From NCBI GenBank assembly GCA_008501735.1, contig QQUF01000049.1:1-64000 (forward strand): a stretch of DNA of 64,000 bases, written 5' to 3'. The position numbers and the translations under genes are program-made. Origin of the DNA: Calditrichota bacterium. GTDB lineage: Bacteria; CLD3. The notes under the pieces are model-generated. The model saw only the letters and a program-made list of their open reading frames with translations. It did no database searches and was not told where the DNA came from. Shown here piece by piece: positions 35,764 through 45,621 of this stretch. Each line of letters begins with the position of its first letter. Position 1 is the stretch's first letter.

Positions 35764-38700
35764 TTATTTCACTTCTTGAGTTTTTCCTTCCTCTTTGGAA
35801 GGTGAGACAAAAGAGTCAATCGCTGTTACAGTATAGAATCTCATCTCGTTATTTCCTACAGCTCCAACATCAAGAAAATCAGGCGAAGTTGCTGTTCCGA
35901 GATAAAAAACATTCGTTCCATCTGTCGCATAAACATTGTAAGCAATCGCAGCAGCAACAGGAGTCCAAACCAAATGAACGTCGCCATTTTGAACTGAAAT
36001 TGATACATCAGTAATTGGCGGAAGAGTTGGCGAATTTTGTGCGTAAGTAATCGTCGTATCAAAAGCCGAATCAACTGTGAAAATTGTCGTGTCGTTTGTT
36101 GTGTAATTTTGTGAAGTGAAAGTTTCGAAAGCTAACAAACTGCCTCTGTCACAAAATCCTGTCCAACTTGTGTGAACTCCAAATTCAGGTGCCAAAGAAC
36201 CAAACGAAAGTCTGTCCCAAACATCTGTTGTATTTGCCACATCTGTTCCAACCAAATTCACATTCGGTTTGAGTTGGTGGAAAAATGTTACGGGAATCGT
36301 GTTGCTTCCCGAAGTGATTTGTCCTAAACTCATTGGAATTGCAAAATCATTAATCGCCCAACGTTCATCACTTGTACTTCCTGTTGTTTCATTAAAAACA
36401 ATTACAACTGAGCTGTCGTCAGCGAAAAACTGAGTTGAACTCGAACTTGTTACAGTTTGTTTTGCTCCGAAAAGTGTTCTTTCAAAAGTTGCGTTGTTTC
36501 CAAAACTCAAAGGAACTCCACCAGCAAAAACTTGCGTTGTAAAAGTATTTCGCCACTGACGAAAGTAATTTACTGTCGCTGAAAAAGAAGCTGTTACGTT
36601 TGACCAAGAATTTTGGTCTTGCGTCATAAATCTTTCGTCTGTTCCTGCAAAAGTAAAAGAACTCAAATTCACGTTTGTTCCATCGTCAACGAAGTCCGAA
36701 AACTCACCGCTAATTTGGACGTTCTGAACTTGCCCGAATTTAGAGTAGTTCAAATTCACAGGAGAAGTTGGCACTAAGCCATTTGCCGTAATTGTGAAAT
36801 TGTGAATCGGAGTTTGTGTAACAATAATTTCGTAATCACTTGTAAGTGGCAAGTCATTGCTTCCGTCTTTCCAAACAACCAAATCGTAGAAAGTTGTGTT
36901 TGTCGGAGTGAAGCTGAAAACTTCGCCACCGTTTCCGTTGTTGGAATTTGCAAACGCTACGAAATCGCCTTTTCCTTTCTGCGAAGGCGAAGAATTCGGG
37001 TAAAGACTAAAGCCTAAGTTTGCGTTTCCATTCGTTGGATTGAGCAAAAAATAGTAAGTGTTGTTTGCAAAAAGTTGGACTTTGTAGGCTTCGAAAATCT
37101 CGTTTGCACCAAGTGTAAAAGTTCCGTTTGTTCCATTGTTTGAAATTGTAGAAGCTGTAACTTTTGACTGAATCACAAAATTTCCTGTTCCCGAATTTTC
37201 ATTCGTAACTCCTGCAAAATAATCGCCAACTAAAGCCTGATTCGCACCACTTGCAAAGACAAAATCCGATTTCCCTGCACTAAACCCCGAAGTCGCTAAA
37301 GCTGTTGAAAATCCGTTCTGACTTCCTGTGTAATCGTTGTGAAGCCTAACATCAAAGTCATCGTTTGAGTCTTCAGGGATTATTCCAACAACTGCAATTT
37401 GTGCCAAATTCACAGATGTTTCAAAACCGTCTGAATTTGGAAAAATTGCTCCTGTAGAATTTTTCTTTGGTGGAGAAGTACGAGTAATTGGAGTTCCGTT
37501 TCCAATGTCAAGCGGTGACCAAACAAATTGTTTGTAAAAAGTGTTGTTAAGCTCATCAATTTCTGCATAAGAATCTTCCGAGTCAACAAACATTCCGTAA
37601 GTGTGTCTTCCACCTTTCACCGTTGAAGGAAAGCCAGTGTAAGATTTCTCTTCATTCACGTTCACGTTGTCAAAAGTTGTGATGAAATTATCAAGAACAT
37701 CGTCCAAGTAGTATTCGATTTTGTAAGAGTTCTGTGTTTCGATTGAACTTGGGCCTAAATTTGTGAAGCCTAAATTCACAAAAGTTCCACCTGTAAGATT
37801 TCCGTTTAGAGTTGAAGGCAAAGTGAAAGTTGTTCCGTTAAAGTCGGTTGGAGTAATCGGGAAATCCCAACCAATTGGAGTTGTCGGTGCAAAATCGCCA
37901 ATTGATTCACGAATTTCTACGTGGTAAGCGGCACTAATTCCCAAGTCAGAATTTGATTTTTTCCAAACTGCTAGACCGTAGTAACCACTTTCTGTAATTT
38001 CAACTTTAAAAATCTCATCTTGTCCGTTTCCATTCAAGTAAGAAACTGCTTGGTCACCATTTGCGTCAGTGAAGTAATCGGACTTTTTGAAAAAATCACC
38101 GTTTTTACTGTAAAGTGAAATCCCCAAATCTGCATTTCCGTTGATGTTTGTCAGTACAAAATCGTAAGTTCCCAAATTACTTGGTGAAAAATAGACTTCG
38201 TGAACGTCAACAACAGAATTACTTCCTAACGAAAAGTAGCCAACAGAATCAGGTGCAAAATAAAGAGCTGTTTCGTGTCCTGCTTCAATGTAAAAATCAT
38301 CGTTTGTCTCGTTAATGTTCAAGACACCGAAGTAGTAAGAAGTTTTCGGAGCAATATTTCCGTTCACAATCACAAAATCAGTTTCACCAGAGCCAAAACC
38401 CGATTGCGAAAGATTTGCACCAAAACCTTGCAAACTTCCTGTGTAATCGTTATGAGTCCGAATATCAATGTCAGCACTCGAAGTTGTCGGAATTGTTCCT
38501 GCAGCGAGCCACCAAGCAGTTCCGTTTTTTCCTTGAAAATCAAATTCAAATCCGTCGCAATTGAAGTAAACGTAACCTGTTGAGTTTGGTTTTGGAGGAG
38601 CAGTTCGCTGAACCGGAGTGTCATAACTAAGAATATAAGGTTCCCAAATGTATTGCTTAGTAAAGACATTGTCGTTTTCGTTGCTTTCAATCACCAAATC

Positions 38701-41700
38701 TTGTTTGTCAATCGAATCCATAACTGTGTGTCGCCCACCTTTTATGGACGAAAGGATTTGCAAATTATTTTCAAAGTGAAGCGAATTTGAACCCAAACCA
38801 CCTTGCACAACTTTTGCATTTTCAAATTCATCGTCAATAAAAAACTCAACTCCAAATTGTGGAGTCGGATTGTCACCGATGTTTTGAATTGCAGCATTAA
38901 AATATGTCGGAGTCAAAGGGTCGTTTGCGACTAAAGTTTGCGGTAGAATTACATTTGTTGGAGTTGAACCACTAAAGTTTGTTGGCACAAGGTGAAAATC
39001 CCAACCAAGTGGAACAGCAGGAGCTAAATTTGAAGGTTCTTTACGAACTTCCAAATCATAAACCGCATCTTTTGAAAGGTCGTTTTGGTGCTTTTTCCAA
39101 ACTGAAAAGATGTGCCAACCCGAAACCGTTGGAGTAAAAGTAAAACTTTCATTTCCACCGTTTCCACTTAAATCTCCTATCATCTCAAATTCAGTTTTTC
39201 CATAAAGCCCACTTGTTGCACTGTAAACTGAAGTTGCTAAATCGGCATTTCCGGAGATATTTGTGAGAATAAAATCGTAATTTTCCCCTGCTGTCATTTC
39301 CACTTCGTAAACATCAAGAATATGATTTGCAGAAATTGTTTCAGCTGAGAAAGTGTAAGGCATAATTGTTTCGATTACCAAATTGTTACTTGAACTTGCC
39401 GCTTCAATAAAAAAGCTACTCGTTGGGCTACTTGTTGCACTAAAAACCGCAGGATAAAGCGTTGTAACTGTTCCTTGGTAAGTTCCAAATACAAGTTCAA
39501 CACTTCCTGTTCCCGATTCTGAAGTCGCTTCTGTAAGTGAAAAGCCGTATTCACTGTCGTAGTAATCTCCGTAAAGTCTTAAATCGTAGTCGTCAGAATT
39601 GTTGATTGGAAGCATTCCGATTCCAAAAGCAAAATTATTTTTTGCATAAGAGAAACCATCACAATTTGGGAAAAAACCTGTTCCTATTTCCGGAGGAGCT
39701 GTTCTTTGCTCAGGAACGTGAGATGCCAAAGGTAAAGGTTCAAAAATAAACGAAACACTGTTTCCATTGTCAGTTTCATCTGTTTCAAAAACATTATTAA
39801 AAACATCAATCGAATCTGTAAAAGTGTGCCTTCCACCTTTTATTGTAAATGGACCAAGATTTGTATTGTATTGAATCCCTCCACTCTCAAGCCCTTGTGA
39901 GAAAGTCAAATTCAAAAGCTCACCGTCAAGGAAGACTCTGTTGGTAAAAAAATCTGTTCCACCATCACCGTCGTTTATGTTTGCAAAATTCAAAAATGTT
40001 GTGTTCGTATTACTTGTTAAAACTGTCGGAAGTTGGCAATTGTTAGTTGAAGCCAAACCGTTGTTTCTTGGGACAATTGAATTTGTCCAACCTGTTGGAA
40101 ATGCTTCCGTCAAGTTTGGTCTTGTCAAGTCCGTGAACCAAACACCTCTTCCGTAGGTTGCAGCAACTAATTTTGCTGGGACAAAACTGTTTTGGATTTC
40201 TTGAATTTTCAAATCAGTAACAACTGCATTTGGCAAACCGTCATCGAAAGCGAACCAAGTTTGACCTTCGTCGGGAGAATGGAAAATTCCCAAATCTGTT
40301 CCGATGTAAATATTTTCTGGCAAGCTCGGGTCAATGATAATTGTATTTACAGGCAAATCCATTCCAGGAGGAGTAATATCATTCCAAATTCCGCCATTGT
40401 TATCAGTTCTAAAAACGTGTCCTGTTCCTACCACTCCACTAAAACCTGAATAAGTGAGATAAATTTTTGCGTTGTTTGTAGGGTGAATTGCAATGTCGGA
40501 GACAAAACGAGTTGGCAAAGTTCCTGTGATGTTTGTCGGATTAGTCGCGTAAGAATCCATAGTCATCATAATATTGCCTCTTGCCGTTCCCGTGATGATT
40601 TTATTCGGAGTATTTGGAGAAACTCCAATTGCAGAAATCACATCTGTTGAATCGGCAGTTAAGTCCGTACTCAGAGAATCCCAAGTTGCCATTCCGTCTG
40701 TTGTTCGCCAAATTCTGAAAGTTCCCGCATAAAGTGTAGTTGGAGAAAATAAGTCGATTTCCATTGGACCGTAAAATCTCATTCTGTCATTTCCGAAAGG
40801 AGTATTGTAACCTCCCCAAGTATTTCCTCCGTCATTTGAAGTTACAAATCCAAAATTTTGGTGAGTTGCATAAACTATGTTCGGGTTGTTATAGTTGTAA
40901 AAAACTTTTCCACCATCTCCTGAAAAACCTGTTCTTGTCCACTCTTGAGAAGGATTATTTTGGAAAGAAATTAGCCCGTTGTCCTGAGTTCCACCAATTA
41001 CGGAAATTGTTGAGAAATTACCGTCAACAGGTGTGTTCGGGTGAACGTCAATAAAATTAAACTGAGTTATGTCAAGTCCGTTGCTAATGTCTGTAAAGGT
41101 GTCGAAATCGTTTGTTGTCTTAAAAAGTCCTCCGTCGCAACCGACAAAAAAAGTGTTTGTGTTGCTCGGATGCCGAATTGCAATGTGTTGGTCAGTGTGA
41201 ACGTAATTACTTGGAAAAGGTGGAATATTGCTTTGAGTTGTTTTTTTCGCCCAACCTTGTCCGCCGTTTGAAGAACGCCACCAACCAAAACCACCAACAT
41301 AAACTTTAAGCTCATTTCCTCTGTCAGTTATAATTTCCAAATTGTAACCGCCTTGTTTTTCAACAAGGTCAGTTCCACTCGAAAGATTCCAAGTTGCTCC
41401 AAAGTCTGTAGTTCTGTAAATGCCTTTTGTGGCATTGTTAGTTGAGTCCGAAACTATCGCGAAAGCAACAGAATCAACTCCGGGTTTGCTCGCCCAATCC
41501 AACTGAATCCTTCTGACATCTAAATCAGGAATTCCCGAAACTGCTGTCCAAGTATTTCCGTGATTTGTTGAACGATAAATTTCAGCAGGAGAACTTTGAG
41601 TTCTTTGCATAGCACAAAGAACAATTGAAGGGTCATTTGGATTGAATGAGAAATCTGTAAAATTTGTAAAAGAAGGTAAAGTATCAACAGGAATATTTGA

Positions 41701-42486
41701 CCAAACCGCTCCGTCAAATTTCCACAATCCTTTTGTTGTCGCTGCCCAAATTGTATCCGGTGAAGTTGGGTGAAACTCAATTCTATAAAAACTCTCAACG
41801 TCATCGTAAGTAAAGTTTAAAGAATGTGGAGACCAACTTTGTCCTCCATTTGTAGATTGCAACATTCCAATTCCTTGAAACCTTGTTGGACCTTCTCCGG
41901 TTCCTGCAAGAATGAACTGCGAATTTGTCGGGTGAATTGCCAAAGCTCCAATTGCAAGGTTTGGAATGTTGTCGTCGAGAGCGTTCCAAGTATTTCCACC
42001 ATTTGTCGTTTTCCAAATTCCGCCTGTTGCCGCTCCGACATAAATTGTGTTTCCGTCATTCGGGTCAATCGCAAGTGAAGCAATTCTTCCTGCCCAAGTT
42101 CCGGCAGAACCAACTGATTGCCAATTTGCTGCATCGTTGATTGAATTTCCACCTTTTCCATTGCTTTGGTTGTCAGGAATATTTTTTCCAAAACCGGGAA
42201 TTGTTTGCTTAAGTGTTTCGTATTGTTGCATTTGATAACCGAAAGGAATATTCCCATTTGGAAAAGCTCTTTGGTATTTAAAATTCCAAGCTCTGTTAAA
42301 TTGCTTGTAACCGCTTTTAGTTGAGCCATTCAGGTAATCTCGTGAGTCTGAATCTTCAACATCATATTTTTTATACCAATCGTTAGTTCTTAGTTCACTT
42401 TCAGCAAAAGCCAACTCAAAAGAAGCGGCAAGCAAAAAAGCTAAAACAAGAAACGCTAACATTGGCGATTTCGTAGAATTCTGCAT
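35764..42486 (-). CDS. Giant secreted beta-propeller protein with three CARDB/PPC-like modules
   Basis: 2240 residues with a signal peptide (LAFLVLAFLLAASFELAFA). Residues 130-780 are a sortilin/VPS10-like propeller with Asp-box motifs (TTNGGNTW, STNGGQSW, STNHGNTW, SPDEGQTW). From about 785 three modules of roughly 360 residues follow. Each has a CARDB-like part with KGGRHT and RT[AS]PP, and a PPC-like jelly roll. About 1885-2240 holds an insertion domain and a fibronectin III-like end (VHLVWTPVAAAIAYNVYATD). No PNPFNP sorting domain is visible, so its export or anchoring differs from neighbouring T9SS cargos. The small coiled-coil gene upstream is 3 bp away. A sialidase is unlikely, as Asp boxes alone do not imply catalysis. 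Confidence 0.85.
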   Translation of the reverse strand: MQNSTKSPMLAFLVLAFLLAASFELAFAESELRTNDWYKKYDVEDSDSRDYLNGSTKSGYKQFNRAWNFKYQRAFPNGNIPFGYQMQQYETLKQTIPGFGKNIPDNQSNGKGGNSINDAANWQSVGSAGTWAGRIASLAIDPNDGNTIYVGAATGGIWKTTNGGNTWNALDDNIPNLAIGALAIHPTNSQFILAGTGEGPTRFQGIGMLQSTNGGQSWSPHSLNFTYDDVESFYRIEFHPTSPDTIWAATTKGLWKFDGAVWSNIPVDTLPSFTNFTDFSFNPNDPSIVLCAMQRTQSSPAEIYRSTNHGNTWTAVSGIPDLDVRRIQLDWASKPGVDSVAFAIVSDSTNNATKGIYRTTDFGATWNLSSGTDLVEKQGGYNLEIITDRGNELKVYVGGFGWWRSSNGGQGWAKKTTQSNIPPFPSNYVHTDQHIAIRHPSNTNTFFVGCDGGLFKTTNDFDTFTDISNGLDITQFNFIDVHPNTPVDGNFSTISVIGGTQDNGLISFQNNPSQEWTRTGFSGDGGKVFYNYNNPNIVYATHQNFGFVTSNDGGNTWGGYNTPFGNDRMRFYGPMEIDLFSPTTLYAGTFRIWRTTDGMATWDSLSTDLTADSTDVISAIGVSPNTPNKIITGTARGNIMMTMDSYATNPTNITGTLPTRFVSDIAIHPTNNAKIYLTYSGFSGVVGTGHVFRTDNNGGIWNDITPPGMDLPVNTIIIDPSLPENIYIGTDLGIFHSPDEGQTWFAFDDGLPNAVVTDLKIQEIQNSFVPAKLVAATYGRGVWFTDLTRPNLTEAFPTGWTNSIVPRNNGLASTNNCQLPTVLTSNTNTTFLNFANINDGDGGTDFFTNRVFLDGELLNLTFSQGLESGGIQYNTNLGPFTIKGGRHTFTDSIDVFNNVFETDETDNGNSVSFIFEPLPLASHVPEQRTAPPEIGTGFFPNCDGFSYAKNNFAFGIGMLPINNSDDYDLRLYGDYYDSEYGFSLTEATSESGTGSVELVFGTYQGTVTTLYPAVFSATSSPTSSFFIEAASSSNNLVIETIMPYTFSAETISANHILDVYEVEMTAGENYDFILTNISGNADLATSVYSATSGLYGKTEFEMIGDLSGNGGNESFTFTPTVSGWHIFSVWKKHQNDLSKDAVYDLEVRKEPSNLAPAVPLGWDFHLVPTNFSGSTPTNVILPQTLVANDPLTPTYFNAAIQNIGDNPTPQFGVEFFIDDEFENAKVVQGGLGSNSLHFENNLQILSSIKGGRHTVMDSIDKQDLVIESNENDNVFTKQYIWEPYILSYDTPVQRTAPPKPNSTGYVYFNCDGFEFDFQGKNGTAWWLAAGTIPTTSSADIDIRTHNDYTGSLQGFGANLSQSGFGSGETDFVIVNGNIAPKTSYYFGVLNINETNDDFYIEAGHETALYFAPDSVGYFSLGSNSVVDVHEVYFSPSNLGTYDFVLTNINGNADLGISLYSKNGDFFKKSDYFTDANGDQAVSYLNGNGQDEIFKVEITESGYYGLAVWKKSNSDLGISAAYHVEIRESIGDFAPTTPIGWDFPITPTDFNGTTFTLPSTLNGNLTGGTFVNLGFTNLGPSSIETQNSYKIEYYLDDVLDNFITTFDNVNVNEEKSYTGFPSTVKGGRHTYGMFVDSEDSYAEIDELNNTFYKQFVWSPLDIGNGTPITRTSPPKKNSTGAIFPNSDGFETSVNLAQIAVVGIIPEDSNDDFDVRLHNDYTGSQNGFSTALATSGFSAGKSDFVFASGANQALVGDYFAGVTNENSGTGNFVIQSKVTASTISNNGTNGTFTLGANEIFEAYKVQLFANNTYYFLLNPTNGNANLGFSLYPNSSPSQKGKGDFVAFANSNNGNGGEVFSFTPTNTTFYDLVVWKDGSNDLPLTSDYEIIVTQTPIHNFTITANGLVPTSPVNLNYSKFGQVQNVQISGEFSDFVDDGTNVNLSSFTFAGTDERFMTQDQNSWSNVTASFSATVNYFRQWRNTFTTQVFAGGVPLSFGNNATFERTLFGAKQTVTSSSSTQFFADDSSVVIVFNETTGSTSDERWAINDFAIPMSLGQITSGSNTIPVTFFHQLKPNVNLVGTDVANTTDVWDRLSFGSLAPEFGVHTSWTGFCDRGSLLAFETFTSQNYTTNDTTIFTVDSAFDTTITYAQNSPTLPPITDVSISVQNGDVHLVWTPVAAAIAYNVYATDGTNVFYLGTATSPDFLDVGAVGNNEMRFYTVTAIDSFVSPSKEEGKTQEVK

Positions 42487-42489
42487 AAT

Positions 42490-42918
42490 TTACCTCGCTG
42501 TTGCTTTTGGAGTTTCTCGTCTGTTTTCTTTTGGAAGTTCAGGTCTGAATTTTTCAGGGTTTTGCAATTTTTCCAAAGCCGTTTCTATTTCTTGGCTTGT
42601 TTCTTTATCGCCTTTTGCTTTGTAAAATTCAAGACGAAGTTTCAAACCGTCAATTTCAGCTTGTCTTTTGACTTTTTCAATTTCTTTTTGGAGTTCAATT
42701 TCTTGTGAACGGTCTTCTAAATTTTTAATTCTTAATTCCAAATTCTCAATTTTTTGACGTGCCTCTTTGTGGACTGCTTGAACCTGGTTTTCATTTTCGA
42801 TTCTAAGTTGTCGAGCAGTTTTTTGGAGTACAGAACTTCTTGCATTTGTTTGTGCAAAAACTACGCTTGTGAAAATTATTGAGAGTAAAACTGTAAGAAA
42901 AATGTGAGCAGCTTTCAT
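42490..42918 (-). CDS. Small secreted coiled-coil protein paired with the giant protein
   Basis: 142 residues: a signal peptide (MKAAHIFLTVLLSIIFTSVV) then a long charged coiled coil (ENENQVQAVHKEARQKIENL), with a Pro/Arg-rich tail. No known family. Its stop lies three bases from the ATG of the 2240-residue protein, whose RBS is within this gene's end, so they are coupled. A chaperone or tether for the giant protein is plausible. The ribosome binding site is AAGGAG. Confidence 0.7.
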   Translation of the reverse strand: MKAAHIFLTVLLSIIFTSVVFAQTNARSSVLQKTARQLRIENENQVQAVHKEARQKIENLELRIKNLEDRSQEIELQKEIEKVKRQAEIDGLKLRLEFYKAKGDKETSQEIETALEKLQNPEKFRPELPKENRRETPKATAR

Positions 42919-43007
42919 TTTAAATTCTCCTTAGAAAGAGTTTGAGGTTTACTTTAAGGAGAGTTAACTCAAAATGAATGCCAAAAAAAATTTGTGCTTT
43001 CAGGTAG

Positions 43008-43019
43008 CTTGTAACCTAA
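43008..43019. promoter_or_regulatory. Third copy of the CTTGTAACCTAA motif
   Basis: The 12-mer is identical to the tandem pair at 27892 and 27913 and in the same orientation relative to the downstream gene. It lies about 90 bp upstream of the coiled-coil gene. Confidence 0.45.
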
Positions 43020-43088
43020 GTTGTGATTTAGATAACAAACTTCCACTTTGTGAAATATCGCAAGGTGTGAGATTTGACAGGTATAAAA

Positions 43089-45596
43089 TTACTTCAAAAA
43101 TGTCATTTTTTTAGTATCTGAAAAGTTCGGAGTAGTAAGTTGGTAAAAGTAATTTCCACTTGAAACTGACTTTCCAAAGTTGTCTGTTCCGTCCCAAACA
43201 ATTGTTCCTTTCCGTTCAGTCAAAGCGAACTCTTTCACCTCTTCACCAAGAATGTTAAAAATTACCAACTTACCTTTCTCGTTACTTTTCAATTCGTAAT
43301 TTATCGAAGTTGTTGGGTTAAAAGGGTTCGGGTGATTTTGCGAAAGCGAGAATTTTTGAGGTAAAATTTCTTTTTCAGGAATATCAGTTACACCGTTTGC
43401 GATAAGTGGAATGCTTCCAACATAACCATTTCCATTTAAGATTAAGTTTGTCTGCATTAAACCCGAGAAATAATTTTCAAAATAAATATCTATTGAATCT
43501 TGAGAATTTGGAGAAATTATTATCGGTAATTTTGTTGTATCAACCTTGATTAAATCTGTATATGGAAATTCTCCCGAAATGTTATAAAGAAACAAGTCAC
43601 AAAGGGAAGAATCTACTGTGATAACTAAAGTAAAAGTATCAATTACTCCGACAGGAATATCTCCAAAATCAATCAAACTCGGTAAAATAGGGTTCAAGTT
43701 GCAACTTTCTTCGTTAAACTGATATTCATTATTGACAGTTAAATTAGTGCCTGAAATAACTTGGTGAATTCCACTGTGCCATTCTATAACTAAGCTATCA
43801 ATTTGAGTTTCATTTCTGAGTCCAAAATGTGCAACAGAACTACCTTGTGAACGACCTGAACCTCCATCAATTTCTCGGATTTGAACTGAATTCTGAGTGT
43901 AAAGTTTTAACCTTGTTCCGGTTGCAGCCTTATTACTTTGACTTCCTTCTAACCTAACTTGTAAATAATTATTAGAACTACAATTATCATTACGATAAAA
44001 AAAATATTTCCCTAATCCACCAATGAAAGCGTCTAAATCTCCGTCTTTATCAAAATCACACCAAGTAACTGTTTTGGTAGAAGTGTCCGAACTTGAAATA
44101 TTAATTTTTTGACTTACTTCTTTAAAAACGTTGGACGAACTTGCACCTTTGTTATAAAAAAATTCCATATCACTTCCGATATTAACTACCCAAACATCCT
44201 GCCAACCATCATTGTCAAAATCTCCTGTTGCACTTTCCCAGCTTTGGGAAAAGCCATTAGAAACATTTGTGAGAAATGAAACATCGTCGAAATAATTTTG
44301 TTTGTTTTCAAATAGAATATTTTCATATGAGCCACTAGCAAAATCAGCACTTGCACAAAAAATATCCATATTTGCATCGTTATTGTAATCAAAGAAATCT
44401 AAATCCCAAGTATTTCCGACAATGCTAACTCCCCAAGTATTAGTCACATCTGAAAATGTATTATTGCCATTATTTTGATAAAGAATATTACCTTGCCCTC
44501 CGTCGTGTCCGACATAAATATCAACAAATCCATCATTATTAAAATCCGTTGTAGAAACAGCGTGTCCGAATTGATTACTTTGACAACCACTTGAGGTGGC
44601 TAATTCTGTAAAAGTAGAATCACCATTATTATGATAGTAGTAATTATCTGCGACCTCATTAGCGATATAAAAATCAACAAACCCATCATTGTCAAAATCA
44701 TTCACAGAAATTCCACGTGAACTACTTGAAGTTCCACTTGTTCCTCCTGCATTATTAATAATATTTACACATTTTGGTTGAACAGTCGGTGCAATTGTGC
44801 CTGAAAGATTGTGATAGAAAGTATTTGTTCCTGCATTTAGAACATAAAGGTCAAGCCAGCCATCATTGTCAAAATCTAAAAAAACTGCTCCCCAACCATT
44901 TCCATTGTCTCCAACTCCATACTCAGAAGTTCCACTCGTAAAAGTGCCATTTCCATTATTTAAATAAAGTTGATTGTTTGCGTTAGAATTTACAACATAA
45001 AGGTCTTCCCAACCGTCATTATTAATATCTCCCCAACAAGCTCCTTGTGTATCCCAAGAAGGTTGAAATCCTATTCCTAAAGTTGACAGAATATCAGTAA
45101 ACTGTGGAAAGCTGTAAATTGTAAAAAATTCTGAGATTATGTTATTCGATGAATTTGGGTCAGTGGAAGTAGTGTTTGTAATTGTTATTTCAATTTCAAA
45201 AACTTCATTATCACAATTATTTTGTGGAATCCAAGGAATTGGAAAAACAATCAGCATTGTTGTATCCGGGACAAAATTTCCCACAAAGACATTGTCCAAA
45301 TAAACCGAACTACTATCAGATTTAATTTCAGCTAAGACATTCACAGATTCTGAATTTGGCGAGAAACTTTTAATGTAACAACTTAGCGAAATCGTATCTC
45401 CATAAGTGTAAACCAACCCCGAATTATTCGAAGGAGAAGAAATTGAAATGACTCCAACATCTCCAACAACCAAAGTATCAGTTTGGTTAATTTGCAAATC
45501 GTCATTTGCAAACACTGATGAAATTAGAACTAAGTTCAAAATTATGAAAATGGTTTTTTTAACAATCTTAACATTATTTTTTAGCTCTTTAAACAT
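43089..45596 (-). CDS. FG-GAP/VCBS repeat and ASPIC/UnbV domain T9SS cargo
   Basis: 835 residues. Signal peptide, then a CARDB-like N-terminal region, and from about 170 a run of FG-GAP/VCBS propeller blades (DINNDGWEDLYVVNSN, DFDNDGFVDFYIAN, DFNNDGFVDIYVGH). An ASPIC/UnbV domain (ATGTRLKLYTQNSVQIREID, about 560-640) follows, then a short beta domain and a T9SS type-A sorting domain (NHPNPFNPTTSINYEL ... SSGNYFYQL ... KKMTFLK). It should be surface exposed or released. The last 50 residues are nearly identical to the next gene's end. RBS GAGAGGTAAG. Function unknown. Confidence 0.88.
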   Translation of the reverse strand: MFKELKNNVKIVKKTIFIILNLVLISSVFANDDLQINQTDTLVVGDVGVISISSPSNNSGLVYTYGDTISLSCYIKSFSPNSESVNVLAEIKSDSSSVYLDNVFVGNFVPDTTMLIVFPIPWIPQNNCDNEVFEIEITITNTTSTDPNSSNNIISEFFTIYSFPQFTDILSTLGIGFQPSWDTQGACWGDINNDGWEDLYVVNSNANNQLYLNNGNGTFTSGTSEYGVGDNGNGWGAVFLDFDNDGWLDLYVLNAGTNTFYHNLSGTIAPTVQPKCVNIINNAGGTSGTSSSSRGISVNDFDNDGFVDFYIANEVADNYYYHNNGDSTFTELATSSGCQSNQFGHAVSTTDFNNDGFVDIYVGHDGGQGNILYQNNGNNTFSDVTNTWGVSIVGNTWDLDFFDYNNDANMDIFCASADFASGSYENILFENKQNYFDDVSFLTNVSNGFSQSWESATGDFDNDGWQDVWVVNIGSDMEFFYNKGASSSNVFKEVSQKINISSSDTSTKTVTWCDFDKDGDLDAFIGGLGKYFFYRNDNCSSNNYLQVRLEGSQSNKAATGTRLKLYTQNSVQIREIDGGSGRSQGSSVAHFGLRNETQIDSLVIEWHSGIHQVISGTNLTVNNEYQFNEESCNLNPILPSLIDFGDIPVGVIDTFTLVITVDSSLCDLFLYNISGEFPYTDLIKVDTTKLPIIISPNSQDSIDIYFENYFSGLMQTNLILNGNGYVGSIPLIANGVTDIPEKEILPQKFSLSQNHPNPFNPTTSINYELKSNEKGKLVIFNILGEEVKEFALTERKGTIVWDGTDNFGKSVSSGNYFYQLTTPNFSDTKKMTFLK

Positions 45597-45621
45597 ATCT
45601 TACCTCTCAAATTTTTTAACT

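Noticed and set aside
38275-38690. ORFs on both strands inside the giant gene
   Set aside because: They are by-products of its composition and show no family motifs or ribosome binding sites.
35764-42486. Sialidase or glycosidase call for the giant protein
   Set aside because: Asp-box motifs occur in many non-enzymatic propellers, and no catalytic Arg triad/Glu/Tyr set was seen.
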